This document shows, piece by piece, positions 34,518 through 44,785 of a DNA stretch of 64,000 nucleotides. Numbering within the stretch: position 1 is the stretch's first letter; each line of letters starts with the position of its first letter. Location: positions 1,798,001 to 1,862,000 of the forward strand of contig NZ_FSRM01000002.1 in assembly GCF_900141745.1 (NCBI RefSeq), in the 5' to 3' direction. The DNA comes from Paraburkholderia phenazinium. Its GTDB lineage: Bacteria; Pseudomonadota; Gammaproteobacteria; Burkholderiales; Burkholderiaceae. A program made the translations under genes and the position numbers. The notes below the pieces were generated by a model that ran no database searches, was not told where the DNA came from, and worked only from the letters and a program-made list of their open reading frames with translations.

Positions 34518-35153
34518 TCAGGTATTCGACACTGCCACGACACCAGGATGGCCGACGATCGACAGGAATTCCCGACGCGTGGACGGATCCGTGCGAAATG
34601 TGCCGAGCATGCGCGAGGTGACCATCGTGACGCCGGCCTTGTGCACGCCGCGTGTCGACATGCATTGATGAGCCGCTTCGAGGATCACGCCGACCCCGGC
34701 CGGTTGCAGTACTTCATTGAGCGTATCGGCGATCTGCACAGTCATCTTCTCCTGGATCTGCAGACGCTTGGCGAACGCATCGACGAGCCGCGCCAGCTTC
34801 GAAATCCCCACTACGCGATGGCCCGGTAAATAGGCGACATGCGCACGACCGATGATCGGCACCATGTGATGTTCGCAATAGCTTTCGAAACGGATGTCTT
34901 TCAGCACGATCATCTCGTCGTAGCCATCCACCTCGGAGAACGTACGAGCGAGCAGTTCGCGCGGATCGACCGAATAGCCCGCAAAGAACTCTTCATAGGA
35001 GCGCACGACGCGCGCCGGCGTATCGAGCAGTCCTTCACGTTGCGGATCGTCGCCGGCCCAGCGCAATAACACGCGTACGGCATCTTCCGCCTCTTCACGC
35101 GTCGGGCGGCCAAGGGCTTCGCTTTGTTTGGTCTTCTTTGCCTTGCTGGTCAT
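34518..35153 (-). CDS. folE: GTP cyclohydrolase I
   Basis: 211 aa. Zinc ligands and catalytic His are in [13 protein letters not shown] and the later [32 protein letters not shown] is the family signature. It converts GTP to dihydroneopterin triphosphate in tetrahydrofolate synthesis. AGGAGTGAAGG precedes the ATG. A stand-alone gene here. Confidence 0.95.
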   Translation of the reverse strand: MTSKAKKTKQSEALGRPTREEAEDAVRVLLRWAGDDPQREGLLDTPARVVRSYEEFFAGYSVDPRELLARTFSEVDGYDEMIVLKDIRFESYCEHHMVPIIGRAHVAYLPGHRVVGISKLARLVDAFAKRLQIQEKMTVQIADTLNEVLQPAGVGVILEAAHQCMSTRGVHKAGVTMVTSRMLGTFRTDPSTRREFLSIVGHPGVVAVSNT

Positions 35154-35286
35154 CCTTCACTCCTGTGAGGTCGCACGTCTACCAGGTCCGACCGGTACCG
35201 GTCATTGTTCCATGTTTTGCGATGCGGTGTGCAAGGCTGCAGCTTTATAACCGTGAGCGCTGGTCCGCGGCACCGCAATGCGCCGG

Positions 35287-36210
35287 CTATTTCGGCCACT
35301 CGTCCATGGCGTCGTTAAAGAGTTCGGCGACGACACTACGCAGCCAACTCGCACGCGGGTCGTTATGAAACTTGCGATGCCAGTGCTGCTTCAGATCGAA
35401 GCGCGGCAGTTCGAGCGGCGGTTCGACGAGCATGATGGAGGCATGTTCGGAGACGTACGCAAAGCCGATTGCATGCGGCACTGTGGCGATCAGGTCGGTG
35501 CGCGCGAGAATGAACGGCAAGCTCATGAAATGCGAAGTTTCGAGCACCGCGCGGCGCCGGATGCGTTTTTTCTCGAGGAATTGCTCGAGGACTTCCTGAC
35601 TGCGTCCTTCGGCACGCACGACAGCATGTCCACATCCGATGAACTGCGACAGCGTCAACGGTTCGCGCGCGAGCGGATGATCGCTGCGCATCAGACAAAT
35701 GAAGCGATGCGTGAAGAGGCGTTGCTGAAAGAAGTTGTTCCCTGAGAGGTCCGGGAAGTAGCCGACCGCCAGATCCACGTCGCCTGATTCGAGACCGCGC
35801 TCGATTTGCGAAGGCGGCAGTGAGACCGAGCGGAGATTCGCGCGTGGTGCGCGTTCGGCGAACATTTGCAGCAGACGCGGCAGAAAGACGATTTCGCCGA
35901 CGTCGGAGAGAGCGATCGAAAACGTCTGGGTGGTAGTGGACGGCTCGAAGTCCTGCGCGTCCAGCATGCCTTGCTCGATGCGCAGCAGTGCCTCGCGCGC
36001 CGCGGGAATCAGCGCGAGAGCACGCGGCGTCGGTTCCATGCCGCGCGAAGTGCGCACGAACAGTTGATCGCCGAAATACTCGCGCAGCCGGCCAAGCGCC
36101 GTACTTACGCGTGGCTGGCTGACGCCCAGACGCTCCGCGGCGCGGCTCACGTTGCGGGTTTCCTCCATCGCAACGAGGTAGGGGATCAGGTTGAGGTCTA
36201 GTTCGGGCAT
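35287..36210 (-). CDS. LysR-family transcriptional regulator
   Basis: 307 aa. The winged helix covers residues 5-65 (DLNLIPYLVAMEETRNVSRA, then LGVSQPRVSTALGRLR), and a two-lobe substrate-binding domain fills the rest. Resembles the NodD/NahR/PcpR group, which responds to aromatic compounds. It lies between folE and a TPR glycosyltransferase gene, with no divergent operon, so its target is not evident. Confidence 0.88.
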   Translation of the reverse strand: MPELDLNLIPYLVAMEETRNVSRAAERLGVSQPRVSTALGRLREYFGDQLFVRTSRGMEPTPRALALIPAAREALLRIEQGMLDAQDFEPSTTTQTFSIALSDVGEIVFLPRLLQMFAERAPRANLRSVSLPPSQIERGLESGDVDLAVGYFPDLSGNNFFQQRLFTHRFICLMRSDHPLAREPLTLSQFIGCGHAVVRAEGRSQEVLEQFLEKKRIRRRAVLETSHFMSLPFILARTDLIATVPHAIGFAYVSEHASIMLVEPPLELPRFDLKQHWHRKFHNDPRASWLRSVVAELFNDAMDEWPK

Positions 36211-36256
36211 GCCGGCAGCGCAAGGGAGTATCGGTTTAACGCATATACCTTACTCC

Positions 36257-38113
36257 TTAAATCGCGCTGGCGGATATTGGGGAAAGCGCCGAAGGGGCCG
36301 TTTGCCACTCGCGTAGCGCATGCCTTACCTCGTCGACGACGGCATCCCATTCTCCCAACCGACGTTGCCGGAACAGGCGCATTGATGGATACCAGGGGCT
36401 ATCTGTTCTGTCCGTCAGCCAGCGCCAGTCCGCGCAGGCGGGTATAAGCGTCCACACGGGCAAGCCCGCGGCTCCGGCAAGGTGGGCAACGGAGGTGTCT
36501 ACCGTAATGAGCAGATCGAGCGTTTGAAGTATCGCGAGCGTATCGGTGAAGTCTTCGATTGCGGGGCCTAACGTGTGCACGTCGAAGTCATTGCCGAGAC
36601 GTTCGCTCTCGCGTTCGCGCTCGCCTTTCTGCACGGAATACCATCTGACCTGCGGGAGGTTGAAGAGCGGCTTTAGCGCCTCGATCCGGATAGACCGGTA
36701 ACGGTCGAGAGCGTGGGTCGCGCTGCCTGCCCACACCACGGCGATATGTTTGCCTCCTTCGCTCATCTTTCGCGATGACAGGGCATCAATGTAGCCCTGC
36801 CAATAGCGAAACTTGTGAGGCGTCGTGGTGAGATACGGCATCGCAACGGGGAGCATGGGCAAGCTGAGTTTCATGCGCTCTGGAATCCTTAGCATATGAC
36901 TCCAGTAGTCGTAAGGTCCGGGAGGTACGGTAGTCCATACGGTTCGCACGTTCGTCATGCTGGCGGCTAGCCTTGCTATGGGCTCGCTTACCAGCACGTC
37001 GACGATTGCTCGTTGTTGATGCAACCATTCAGCAAACCGGATGAACTGGATTTCATCGCCACGTCCTTGTTCACCAACCAGCAGGAATAGACGTCCCGCA
37101 ACCGATTCACCCTGCCATTCAGGAAACGGTGGACGGACCAATTCTTTCTCCCGGCCGGGGATTTTGTAGAACCATCCGTATCGCTGCCAGCCTTCTTCGA
37201 ACTCGCCCAATCCAAGTTGCACACCGGCCAGTTGAAATTGCATATATGGGTTATCCGGCATAAGCCGCGCAGCCTCCATACTGTGTGGCCGGCTTGCGGC
37301 GAGGTCACCCTGCATGCCGAGTGCGCGCGCTGCGTTGTGGTGCAGTAAGGGATGGCGTGGATCGATGGCGAGTCCCTGTGTCGCAACGCTGTATGCGTCG
37401 CTGAAATGATCGTTGGTGTTCAATACGAACGACAGCGATTTGAGCGCCTCGGCGTCGCGGGCAAAGCGGGTTCGGATCTGCGCGGTCGCCAAGTCGAGCT
37501 GACTGGTACGGTTTGTCTTTGCCAGTGCTGCAATCAGATCAAGGCCGTCCTGCAGGCAGGATGCATCGAGCGTCCATGCGCGCAACCAGTAATCGGCGGC
37601 GTCATCGATGTGGCCGATTTGCGCGCTGATTCGGGCCAAGGCACGAATTGCATGATTCAACGCTGGCTCGATTTCAAGGGACTTTTTGTAGTGGGTGATT
37701 GCCTCGCTAAAGCGGCCGGACAACCGCAGGCTGTCAGCGAGGTTCCTGTGAAGGCTGGCGGTGCTGCCGCCCAATGCGATCGCGCGACGATAGAACGCGT
37801 CGGCGCAAACGATGTCTCCCTGCAACGCCGCGAGCAGGCCGGCGTGCTCCCACAGATCGGCGCGGTCAGGGGCGACTTGCAGCGCCTGTTCAAGATAGCC
37901 GCGCGCCTGGTTCATGTCGTTCGCATGCACGCAGGCGAGTCCCATCAGATGCAGCGCGTGCACATGGCGCGGGCTGATGGCGAGCACTTTGCGGTAACCA
38001 TTCATCGCCTCGGTGAAACGCCGCGCGGCAAAGTCAGTGTCGGCGAGTGCGACAAGCGCCTCCACGTCCAGGGTTGCGTCGACGTTGTTGTTAGGCGGAT
38101 GGTTGAGCTGCAA
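36257..38113 (-). CDS. TPR-repeat protein with glycosyltransferase family 9/41-like C-terminal domain
   Basis: 618 aa. Residues about 15-300 are tandem tetratricopeptide repeats (ALHLMGLACVHANDMNQARG, DLWEHAGLLAALQGDIVCAD and so on). Residues about 330-600 resemble a nucleotide-sugar transferase half: IAVVWAGSATHALDRYRSI and the ligand loop LLITVDTSVAHLAGAAGLPV. Such TPR-GT proteins modify proteins or surface glycans. The start is a TTG at 38113 with a weak ribosome-binding site, so the N-terminus is uncertain. It is divergent from the pca operon. Confidence 0.72.
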   Translation of the reverse strand: MQLNHPPNNNVDATLDVEALVALADTDFAARRFTEAMNGYRKVLAISPRHVHALHLMGLACVHANDMNQARGYLEQALQVAPDRADLWEHAGLLAALQGDIVCADAFYRRAIALGGSTASLHRNLADSLRLSGRFSEAITHYKKSLEIEPALNHAIRALARISAQIGHIDDAADYWLRAWTLDASCLQDGLDLIAALAKTNRTSQLDLATAQIRTRFARDAEALKSLSFVLNTNDHFSDAYSVATQGLAIDPRHPLLHHNAARALGMQGDLAASRPHSMEAARLMPDNPYMQFQLAGVQLGLGEFEEGWQRYGWFYKIPGREKELVRPPFPEWQGESVAGRLFLLVGEQGRGDEIQFIRFAEWLHQQRAIVDVLVSEPIARLAASMTNVRTVWTTVPPGPYDYWSHMLRIPERMKLSLPMLPVAMPYLTTTPHKFRYWQGYIDALSSRKMSEGGKHIAVVWAGSATHALDRYRSIRIEALKPLFNLPQVRWYSVQKGERERESERLGNDFDVHTLGPAIEDFTDTLAILQTLDLLITVDTSVAHLAGAAGLPVWTLIPACADWRWLTDRTDSPWYPSMRLFRQRRLGEWDAVVDEVRHALREWQTAPSALSPISASAI

Positions 38114-38616
38114 GATATTTTGTCTCTATGATGAATTGTGGTTCGATCTGGCTCATTCAATTTGGTTAGTTAAGAATCCTGATGAAGTGAGATACGTGAG
38201 ATACGGATCGTGTGTCCTGAATCACTTACCCCAACCGTCAGGAACTCAAAACCACGTGGACATCGAAGATCGCCAGATCAAGATATTGAATATCCTGAGC
38301 AGGTTAAACAAGCGGGGACTTCTTTTCTTTCGTCAGAATTTTTACCGGGCGGGTGGGATAAAAGCGGATCATGGATAGCCCCGCCTTGACAAGCGCAAGC
38401 AGCAGCTTTCATAATGCGCCAATGCGTTCGCTAAACGAATCAGTGTTCGTATACCGAACAAATTTGCGAACAAACTGCGTGTTGATCGAATCCGGTCGGC
38501 GCGCCATGACCAGGACGTGGAGACCGTCCCGCAAACCGTTCCGCGTGGTTCGCCAGAGCAGGCGTGCCGTGACGGCGCGAGCGGCACGGTACGGCGCGTC
38601 CCTTAGGGAATTCGAC
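38114..38616. promoter_or_regulatory. intergenic region between TPR gene and pcaI
   Basis: About 500 bases. The left half shows no gene. The right half contains a PcaR-like operator block at 38426-38471, described separately. An open frame starting at 38371 runs into pcaI, but its early part lacks coding character. Confidence 0.5.
38426..38471 (+). promoter_or_regulatory. PcaR/PcaU-like operator of the pca operon
   Basis: Two dyads of the same form lie 19 bases apart: GTTCG-N5-CGAAT at 38426-38440 and GTTCG-N5-CGAAC at 38445-38459. They are followed by a third half-site, GCGAAC, at 38466-38471. IclR-type PcaU/PcaR proteins bind a dyad plus an extra direct half-site, so this fits control by beta-ketoadipate or protocatechuate. 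Confidence 0.6.
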
Positions 38617-39321
38617 ATGATCAACAAGATTTTCGAGTCACTTCAGTCGGCGGTCGCCGATGTGCACGACGGCGCGACCGTCATGATCGGCGGTTTCGGC
38701 ACGGCCGGTATGCCGTCCGAACTGATCGACGCGCTGATCGAGCAAGGCGCGCGCGAGCTCACCATCGTCAACAACAATGCCGGCAACGGCGACATCGGCC
38801 TGGCCGCGTTGCTGAAGGCCAGGCGCGTGCGCAAGATCATCTGCTCGTTCCCGCGCCAGACCGATTCCTATGTGTTCGACGCGCTCTACCGCGCCGGTGA
38901 GATCGAACTCGAACTGGTGCCGCAGGGCAATCTCGCCGAGCGTATTCGCGCAGCAGGTGCGGGTATCGGCGGCTTCTTCACTCCGACCGCGTACGGCACG
39001 AAACTCGCGGAGGGCAAGGAAACGCGCCTGATCGACGGCAAGCATTACGTGCTCGAGTCGCCGCTGCATGCGGATTTCGCGCTGATCAAGGCTTTCAAGG
39101 GCGACCGCTGGGGCAATCTGGTGTATCGCAAGACGGCGCGTAACTTCGGCCCGATCATGGCGAGCGCGGCGAAAACTGCGGTTGTGCAGGTGTCGAAAGT
39201 GGTGCCGCTCGGCGAACTCGATCCGGAAGTGATCGTCACCCCCGGCATTTTCGTGCAACGCGTGATCGAAGTGCCGCAAGCCACGCATGAAGCAGAGCTC
39301 GCATCCGCGACCGCAGCCTGA
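38617..39321 (+). CDS. pcaI: 3-oxoadipate CoA-transferase subunit A
   Basis: About 234 aa from the ATG at 38617. The SCOT-A signature is present (VMIGGFGTAGMPSELIDALI and IVNNNAGNGDIGLAALL). With subunit B it moves CoA from succinyl-CoA to 3-oxoadipate in the beta-ketoadipate pathway. Subunit B follows 11 bases later. Confidence 0.93.
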   Translation: MINKIFESLQSAVADVHDGATVMIGGFGTAGMPSELIDALIEQGARELTIVNNNAGNGDIGLAALLKARRVRKIICSFPRQTDSYVFDALYRAGEIELELVPQGNLAERIRAAGAGIGGFFTPTAYGTKLAEGKETRLIDGKHYVLESPLHADFALIKAFKGDRWGNLVYRKTARNFGPIMASAAKTAVVQVSKVVPLGELDPEVIVTPGIFVQRVIEVPQATHEAELASATAA

Positions 39322-39332
39322 GGAGACCCGAC

Positions 39333-39992
39333 ATGAAAAAACTGACCCGCGATGAAATGGCGAAGCGCGTCGCTCAGGACATCCCTGAAGGCGCGTATGT
39401 GAACCTCGGTATCGGCGTGCCGACGCTGGTGGCCAACCACCTCGCTGCAGACAAGGAAATCTTCCTGCACAGCGAAAACGGTCTGCTCGGCATGGGCCCG
39501 GCACCGGCAGCTGGCGCGGAAGACGACGAACTGATCAACGCCGGCAAGCAGCACGTCACGTTGCTGACGGGCGGTGCGTACTTCCACCATTCGGACTCGT
39601 TCGCGATGATGCGCGGCGGCCACCTGGATTTCTGCGTGCTCGGCGCATTCCAGGTATCGGCCAAGGGCGACCTCGCGAACTGGCACACCGGCGCGCCGGA
39701 TGCGATTCCGGCAGTCGGCGGCGCAATGGATCTGGCCATCGGCGCCAAGCAGGTGTACGTGATGATGGAGCACCTGACCAAGCAGGGCGAGAGCAAGATC
39801 GCTGCCGAGTGCACCTATCCGGTCACAGGCGTGGCCTGCGTGGATCGCATCTACACCGACCTGGCGATGATCGACGTCACCGCAGACGGCCTCGTGGTGC
39901 GCGAGATTTTCTCGGACATCGATTTCGACGCGCTGCACAAACTGACCGGCGTGCCGCTGATCGACGGCACCCAGGCGGCACGCGCTGCGTGA
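39333..39992 (+). CDS. pcaJ: 3-oxoadipate CoA-transferase subunit B
   Basis: 219 aa with the CoA-transferase catalytic Glu in LHSENGLLGMGP and the GGAMDLAIGAK motif. Partner of the preceding subunit. GAGGAG precedes the ATG. Confidence 0.94.
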   Translation: MKKLTRDEMAKRVAQDIPEGAYVNLGIGVPTLVANHLAADKEIFLHSENGLLGMGPAPAAGAEDDELINAGKQHVTLLTGGAYFHHSDSFAMMRGGHLDFCVLGAFQVSAKGDLANWHTGAPDAIPAVGGAMDLAIGAKQVYVMMEHLTKQGESKIAAECTYPVTGVACVDRIYTDLAMIDVTADGLVVREIFSDIDFDALHKLTGVPLIDGTQAARAA

Positions 39993-40123
39993 GCTCGGCG
40001 CGGCATTGGCGACAATGGTGTAACGTGTCTCGCGTGTCCATTGTTTCCGAAGGCCGCGCGTGCTCCGCTTGCGCGTAGATTCGGACGCGGACGATATCCT
40101 TTCTCCGTTTTTTTCAATTCACC

Positions 40124-41503
40124 ATGCTCGAAGCCAGCGCCCGTCTGACCGGTCTCATCTGCGGCACGCAGCCAATGAACGATGTCTGGTCGCCCCGCGC
40201 CACGCTGCAAAGAATGCTCGATGTCGAAGCGGCGCTCGCGCGGGCCTCGGCGCAGCACAACGTCATTCCGCAATCGGCGGTGGCCGCGATCGAAGCGGCT
40301 TGCCAGGCCGATCAACTGGATGCCGACGCGCTCGCACGCGACGCGGCTCTCGGCGGTAATCTGGCCATTCCGCTCGTCAAGCAACTGACTGCGCGCGTGA
40401 AGGCGGCGGACGCGGAAGCGTCGAAATACGTCCACTGGGGCGCGACGAGCCAGGACATCATCGATACCGCGACCGTCCTTCAACTGCGCGACACCTTCGA
40501 TCTGCTCGGCCCGCATCTGCAATCTACCTGTGCGGCGCTCGCTGTGCTTGCCCGCACCCATCGCGCGACGCCAATGATCGGTCGGACCTGGTTGCAGCAG
40601 GCTTTGCCGATTACGCTGGGTCTGAAATTCGCGCAGTGGCTCGATACGTTACTGCGTCATCAAGAACGGCTCGATGCGTTGCGCCCTCGCGTGCTGGCAC
40701 TGCAATTCGGCGGCGCGGCCGGCACGCTTGCGAGTCTGCGCGACGCAGCGCCGGAAGTAACGCAAGCGCTAGGCAAAGAGCTGGGCCTGAGCGTGCCCGC
40801 GGTGCCGTGGCACACGCAGCGCGACCGTATCGCCGAAACGGCCTCATGGCTCGGCATGCTGATCGGCACGCTTGGCAAGATTGCTCGCGACATCTCGCTG
40901 CAGATGCAAACCGAACTCGGCGAACTGGCCGAACCGGCCGCGGCGGGCAAGGGCGGTTCGTCGACGATGCCGCATAAACGCAATCCCGTCGGCTGCGCGG
41001 CCGTGCTAACCGCCTCGGCGCGCGCGCCGGGGCTCGTCGCTACCGTGCTTGCAGGCATGGTGCAGGAACACGAGCGTGCCCTCGGCGGCTGGCAGGCCGA
41101 ATGGGATGCGTTGCCCGATCTCGCGCGGCTCGCAGGTGGGGCGCTTGCCAACATAGAACAGATCGTGAGCGGTCTCGACGTCAATGTCGAACGGCTCGCG
41201 AGCAACCTCGAAGTCACGCATGGTCTGATCCTCGGCGAATCGGTGATGCTTGCGCTGGGCGATCGCATCGGCCGGCTCGACGCGCATCATCTGGTAGAGC
41301 GGGCTTCGAAAGCAGCGGTGCAATCGGGGCAAACGCTCTTCGACGTCCTCGCTGCCGATACCGCAGTCACCGAACATCTTCCGGTCGAGCAACTGCAACG
41401 CCTGCTCGATCCGGCTCAATACGTCGGCCAGGCACACGCCTATGTAGACGCCGTGCTGGCTCTTCACAGCGAGCGCGCTGGCCGCGCACCTTCCCAGGAG
41501 TAA
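40124..41503 (+). CDS. pcaB: 3-carboxy-cis,cis-muconate cycloisomerase
   Basis: 459 aa fumarase/aspartase-superfamily protein with the signature GSSTMPHKRNP (about residues 284-294) and the HWGATSQDIIDTA motif. It lactonises 3-carboxymuconate to 4-carboxymuconolactone in protocatechuate degradation. pcaD follows within 5 bases. Start ATG at 40124. Confidence 0.93.
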   Translation: MLEASARLTGLICGTQPMNDVWSPRATLQRMLDVEAALARASAQHNVIPQSAVAAIEAACQADQLDADALARDAALGGNLAIPLVKQLTARVKAADAEASKYVHWGATSQDIIDTATVLQLRDTFDLLGPHLQSTCAALAVLARTHRATPMIGRTWLQQALPITLGLKFAQWLDTLLRHQERLDALRPRVLALQFGGAAGTLASLRDAAPEVTQALGKELGLSVPAVPWHTQRDRIAETASWLGMLIGTLGKIARDISLQMQTELGELAEPAAAGKGGSSTMPHKRNPVGCAAVLTASARAPGLVATVLAGMVQEHERALGGWQAEWDALPDLARLAGGALANIEQIVSGLDVNVERLASNLEVTHGLILGESVMLALGDRIGRLDAHHLVERASKAAVQSGQTLFDVLAADTAVTEHLPVEQLQRLLDPAQYVGQAHAYVDAVLALHSERAGRAPSQE

Positions 41504-41507
41504 CGGA

Positions 41508-42299
41508 ATGCCCTACGCCGCAGTCAACGGCATCGAGCTTCATTATCGGATCGACGGCGACCGTCATGGTCACGCGCCGTGGATCGTGCTGTCGAATTCG
41601 CTTGGCAGCGATATGTCGATGTGGGCGCCGCAAGTCGCCGCGCTATCGAAGACGTTTCGCGTGTTGCGCTACGACACGCGCGGCCACGGTCATTCGGAAG
41701 CGCCGAAGGGGCCGTACACGATCGAACAGTTGACGGGCGACGTGATTGGCCTGATGGATACGCTGAAGATCGCCAAGGCGAATTTTTGCGGCCTCTCGAT
41801 GGGCGGACTGACCGGCGTCGGCCTCGCGGCCCGTCACGCGAACCGCTTCGAACGCGTCGTGCTGTGCAATACGGCAGCGCGCATCGGTTCGCCGGAAGTC
41901 TGGGTGCCGCGTGCCGAACGGGCACGCAAGGAAGGGATGCTGGCGCTTTCCGAAGCGGTTTTGCCGCGCTGGTTCACCGCCGAGTTCATCGCACGCGAAC
42001 CGCTGATCTTCTCCGTAATCCGCGATGTTTTCGTCCACACGGACAAGGAAGGCTACGCCAGCAATTGCGAAGCGATCGATGCCACCGACCTGCGTCCCGA
42101 AGCGCCTGGTATCAAGCTGCCGGTGCTGGTGATTTCCGGTACGCATGATCTGGCCGCGACGCCCGCGCAAGGCAAGGAGCTCGCAGCGTCGATTCCTGGC
42201 GCGCGCTATGTCGAACTCGACTCCTCGCATATCTCCAACATCGAGCAAGCTGACGCCTTCACGAAGACCATCCTCGACTTCCTCACGGAGCAGCAATGA
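41508..42299 (+). CDS. pcaD: 3-oxoadipate enol-lactonase
   Basis: 263 aa alpha/beta-hydrolase with nucleophile GLSMGG (Ser about 104), Asp in ISGTHDLAATP and His in LDSSHISNIE. It hydrolyses the enol-lactone to 3-oxoadipate. The stop overlaps the pcaC start (ATGA). Confidence 0.93.
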   Translation: MPYAAVNGIELHYRIDGDRHGHAPWIVLSNSLGSDMSMWAPQVAALSKTFRVLRYDTRGHGHSEAPKGPYTIEQLTGDVIGLMDTLKIAKANFCGLSMGGLTGVGLAARHANRFERVVLCNTAARIGSPEVWVPRAERARKEGMLALSEAVLPRWFTAEFIAREPLIFSVIRDVFVHTDKEGYASNCEAIDATDLRPEAPGIKLPVLVISGTHDLAATPAQGKELAASIPGARYVELDSSHISNIEQADAFTKTILDFLTEQQ

Positions 42300-42685
42300 A
42301 CGACGACGAACGTTACGAAGCCGGAATGAACGTGCGCCGAGCCGTGCTGGGCGACGCGCACGTAGAGCGGTCTTTGGCCAACCGCACCGAACTCACCGAG
42401 GAATTCCAGAACTTCATCACGCGTTATGCATGGGGCGAGATCTGGACGCGCGAAGGTTTGCCGCGTCATACCCGCAGCCTCGTGACGATCGCGCTGATGG
42501 TTTCGCTCAATCGCAGCGAAGAACTCGCTCTGCATCTGCGCGCCGCGAAGAACAACGGCGTGACCCGCGACGAGATCAAGGAAGTGCTGCTGCAGACCGC
42601 AATCTATTGCGGCGTGCCCGCGGCTAATTCGGCGTTTCATCTGGCCGACAAGCTGTTCCGCGAGGAAGACGGGGCAAAGGCTTAA
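42296..42685 (+). CDS. pcaC: 4-carboxymuconolactone decarboxylase
   Basis: 129 aa AhpD-fold protein of normal length for PcaC, with the RHTRSLVTIALMVSLNR helix and the AIYCGVPAANSAFHLA helix. It decarboxylates 4-carboxymuconolactone to the enol-lactone used by PcaD. Last gene of the operon; pcaHG and pcaF are not in the window. Confidence 0.93.
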   Translation: MNDDERYEAGMNVRRAVLGDAHVERSLANRTELTEEFQNFITRYAWGEIWTREGLPRHTRSLVTIALMVSLNRSEELALHLRAAKNNGVTRDEIKEVLLQTAIYCGVPAANSAFHLADKLFREEDGAKA

Positions 42686-42704
42686 GCGCCAGCCCTGGTC
42701 AGCC

Positions 42705-43409
42705 CTATACCGAAGCTTTTTCGCTCTCTGTGCCGGCCACCTCGGCCGGCACTTCTACCAACACCGCTCGCAGTACCGTCTCCTTGATGACCTCGCGCCA
42801 ATGCGCGAGTGCTGCCTTGTCCATCAGCGACTCGCCCAGAAACGCGCCAAGCGTGTACTGATTGGCGTTATAAAAATACCCTAACGACGCGATCATGATG
42901 TACACATCGCGCGCTGCGATGCTGCTACGAAACACACCCTTGTCCTTGCCCGCATCCAGCACTTTCTGGACCACAGAAATCGCGTAGCCGGAAATCTCAC
43001 GCAGCTTGGACGATTTCTTCGAGTGCTTACCCTGATGCAGATTTTCGCTGGACAGCAGCGTGACGAACTCGGGGTGATCGAGGTAGTACTGCCAGACAAA
43101 TTCGACCATCTGTTGCAGGCCATGCACGGGATTGTCCAGATCCAGGTCGAGCCGGCTTTCGGCTTCATTGAACTGCGAGTAGATCGTCTCGAGCACTTCG
43201 ACGAATAGTTGCTCCTTGCTGCCGAAGTAGTAGTAAATCATCCGGTCGTGCGAGCGCGCTGCTTTTGAAATGCTTTCGACCCGGCCGCTTGCATAGCCTT
43301 GCTTCGCGAATACCTTGATGGCTGCTTTCAGGATCTTTGCGCGCGTATCCTGGGCCTGCTTCGCGCGGATGCCGGTAGCGCCCGTCTTGCGGGCGGCAGT
43401 TGGACTCAT
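42705..43409 (-). CDS. TetR-family transcriptional regulator
   Basis: About 234 aa from the ATG at 43409, with GAGG six bases ahead. The N-terminal helix-turn-helix is ILKAAIKVFAKQGYASGRVE to RMIYYYFGSKEQLF, and the C-terminal TetR_C-type ligand domain fills the rest. It is the last gene of a minus-strand set with ferredoxin-NADP reductase and ferredoxin genes. A perfect 16-base dyad between the ferredoxin gene and the hydroxynicotinate-reductase-like gene is a good candidate for its operator. Confidence 0.85.
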   Translation of the reverse strand: MSPTAARKTGATGIRAKQAQDTRAKILKAAIKVFAKQGYASGRVESISKAARSHDRMIYYYFGSKEQLFVEVLETIYSQFNEAESRLDLDLDNPVHGLQQMVEFVWQYYLDHPEFVTLLSSENLHQGKHSKKSSKLREISGYAISVVQKVLDAGKDKGVFRSSIAARDVYIMIASLGYFYNANQYTLGAFLGESLMDKAALAHWREVIKETVLRAVLVEVPAEVAGTESEKASV

Positions 43410-43543
43410 GGGCGGCCTCGGTTCTCTCTGGTGATGGTTCTGATGCATCTACTCACAAAACTAGGCACAAAACTGCGGGCCAGCGGTTTCCGCCGCCGGC
43501 CGTTGTCATCATACCGCCCGGATGCAAACGGGCAAGCACGTCA

Positions 43544-44644
43544 TTAATCGAACACCGGCGACTCCACACCCAGCACCTTGTGCAGTTTAGTGCTGGTTGT
43601 TGTGTACTGCATATGAATCTTCTTGTCCGGGAAAATATAGGGCGCAGCACCGAATGCTGCCAGCGCGGCTTCATGGAATCCCGAGAGAATCAGCTTCTTT
43701 TTGCCGGGGTAGGTGTTGATATCTCCAACCGCAAAGATGCCCGGCACATTGGTTTCGAACTTCTCAGTATCGACGCCTACCTGTTTGCGTTCAATATCCA
43801 GTCCCCACTGGGCGATCGGCCCAAGCTGCGGGGAGAGTCCGAAGAACACCAGCAGATGATCGAGTTCGAGCGTGCGCGTGACGCCGTCACCGCCCGTCAC
43901 CTTGATGCGATGAAGCGCTTCATGATTGTCTTCGAAACCGCTTACCTGGCCGACCAGACATTGCATGCGAAGATCGTCGCAGAGCGCGCGCATTTTTGCT
44001 ACTGATGCAGGCGCCGCACGGAAGTCATCGCGCCGGTGCACGAGGATCACGCTTTGCGCGACGTCCACGAGATTGAGTGCCCAGTCCAGCGCGGAATCGC
44101 CACCGCCGCAGATCACAATGTCCTTGTCGCGGAACAGTTCGGGATCGCGCACGCGGTAAAACAGTTGCCGCCCGTGGTATTTGTCGATGCCCGCGACTTT
44201 CAGCGTGCGCGGCTGGAACGAGCCCACCCCCGCTGCAATAAAGATGGTTTTAGTCACGAACTCGGTGCCTTTGCTGGTGCGCACGAAGAAGCGCCGGTCT
44301 TCCAGACGCTCGACGATCTGCACTTCCTGCCCGAGGTGAAACGTTGCGCCGAACGGTTCGATCTGCTTCAACAGATTATCGGCGAGCTCCTGACCGGTGC
44401 AGATCGGCACCGCAGGAATGTCGTAAATCGGTTTATCCGGGTACAGCTCGACGCACTGGCCGCCTACTACCGGCAGCGAATCGATGACATGCGCCTTGAT
44501 TTCAAGCAGCCCCAGTTCGAACACCTGGAAGAGGCCGACCGGCCCTGCACCGACGATCAATGCGTCGGTTTCGATGGGCGATGGCGGTTCGGCATGGGTG
44601 TCCTGCGTATTGTGAGAGGCGGGGTGGTCAACAACTTCGTTCAT
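43544..44644 (-). CDS. ferredoxin-NADP reductase (thioredoxin-reductase-like type)
   Basis: 366 aa. FAD-binding GxGxxG is in [20 protein letters not shown], the NADP-binding loop in [14 protein letters not shown], and [18 protein letters not shown] is the conserved C-terminal FAD site. No CxxC redox pair follows, so it is an FNR of the YumC/TrxR-like class rather than a thioredoxin reductase. The ferredoxin gene lies 140 bases upstream on the same strand; together they would carry electrons from NADPH to a ferredoxin-dependent reductase, most likely the divergent 6-hydroxynicotinate-reductase-like protein. Confidence 0.88.
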   Translation of the reverse strand: MNEVVDHPASHNTQDTHAEPPSPIETDALIVGAGPVGLFQVFELGLLEIKAHVIDSLPVVGGQCVELYPDKPIYDIPAVPICTGQELADNLLKQIEPFGATFHLGQEVQIVERLEDRRFFVRTSKGTEFVTKTIFIAAGVGSFQPRTLKVAGIDKYHGRQLFYRVRDPELFRDKDIVICGGGDSALDWALNLVDVAQSVILVHRRDDFRAAPASVAKMRALCDDLRMQCLVGQVSGFEDNHEALHRIKVTGGDGVTRTLELDHLLVFFGLSPQLGPIAQWGLDIERKQVGVDTEKFETNVPGIFAVGDINTYPGKKKLILSGFHEAALAAFGAAPYIFPDKKIHMQYTTTSTKLHKVLGVESPVFD

Positions 44645-44785
44645 GGGTTTCTCCTGCGATCGGTTGAGGGAAAAACAACGGGGGAACGAGGAGCCGGATA
44701 CGCACGCCGGGGAGGCTGCGGTGCGGCGAAATCAGGATGCTGAACGGCGGTGGCGCGGAACGCATGGGACCCGGCATGGCACACC

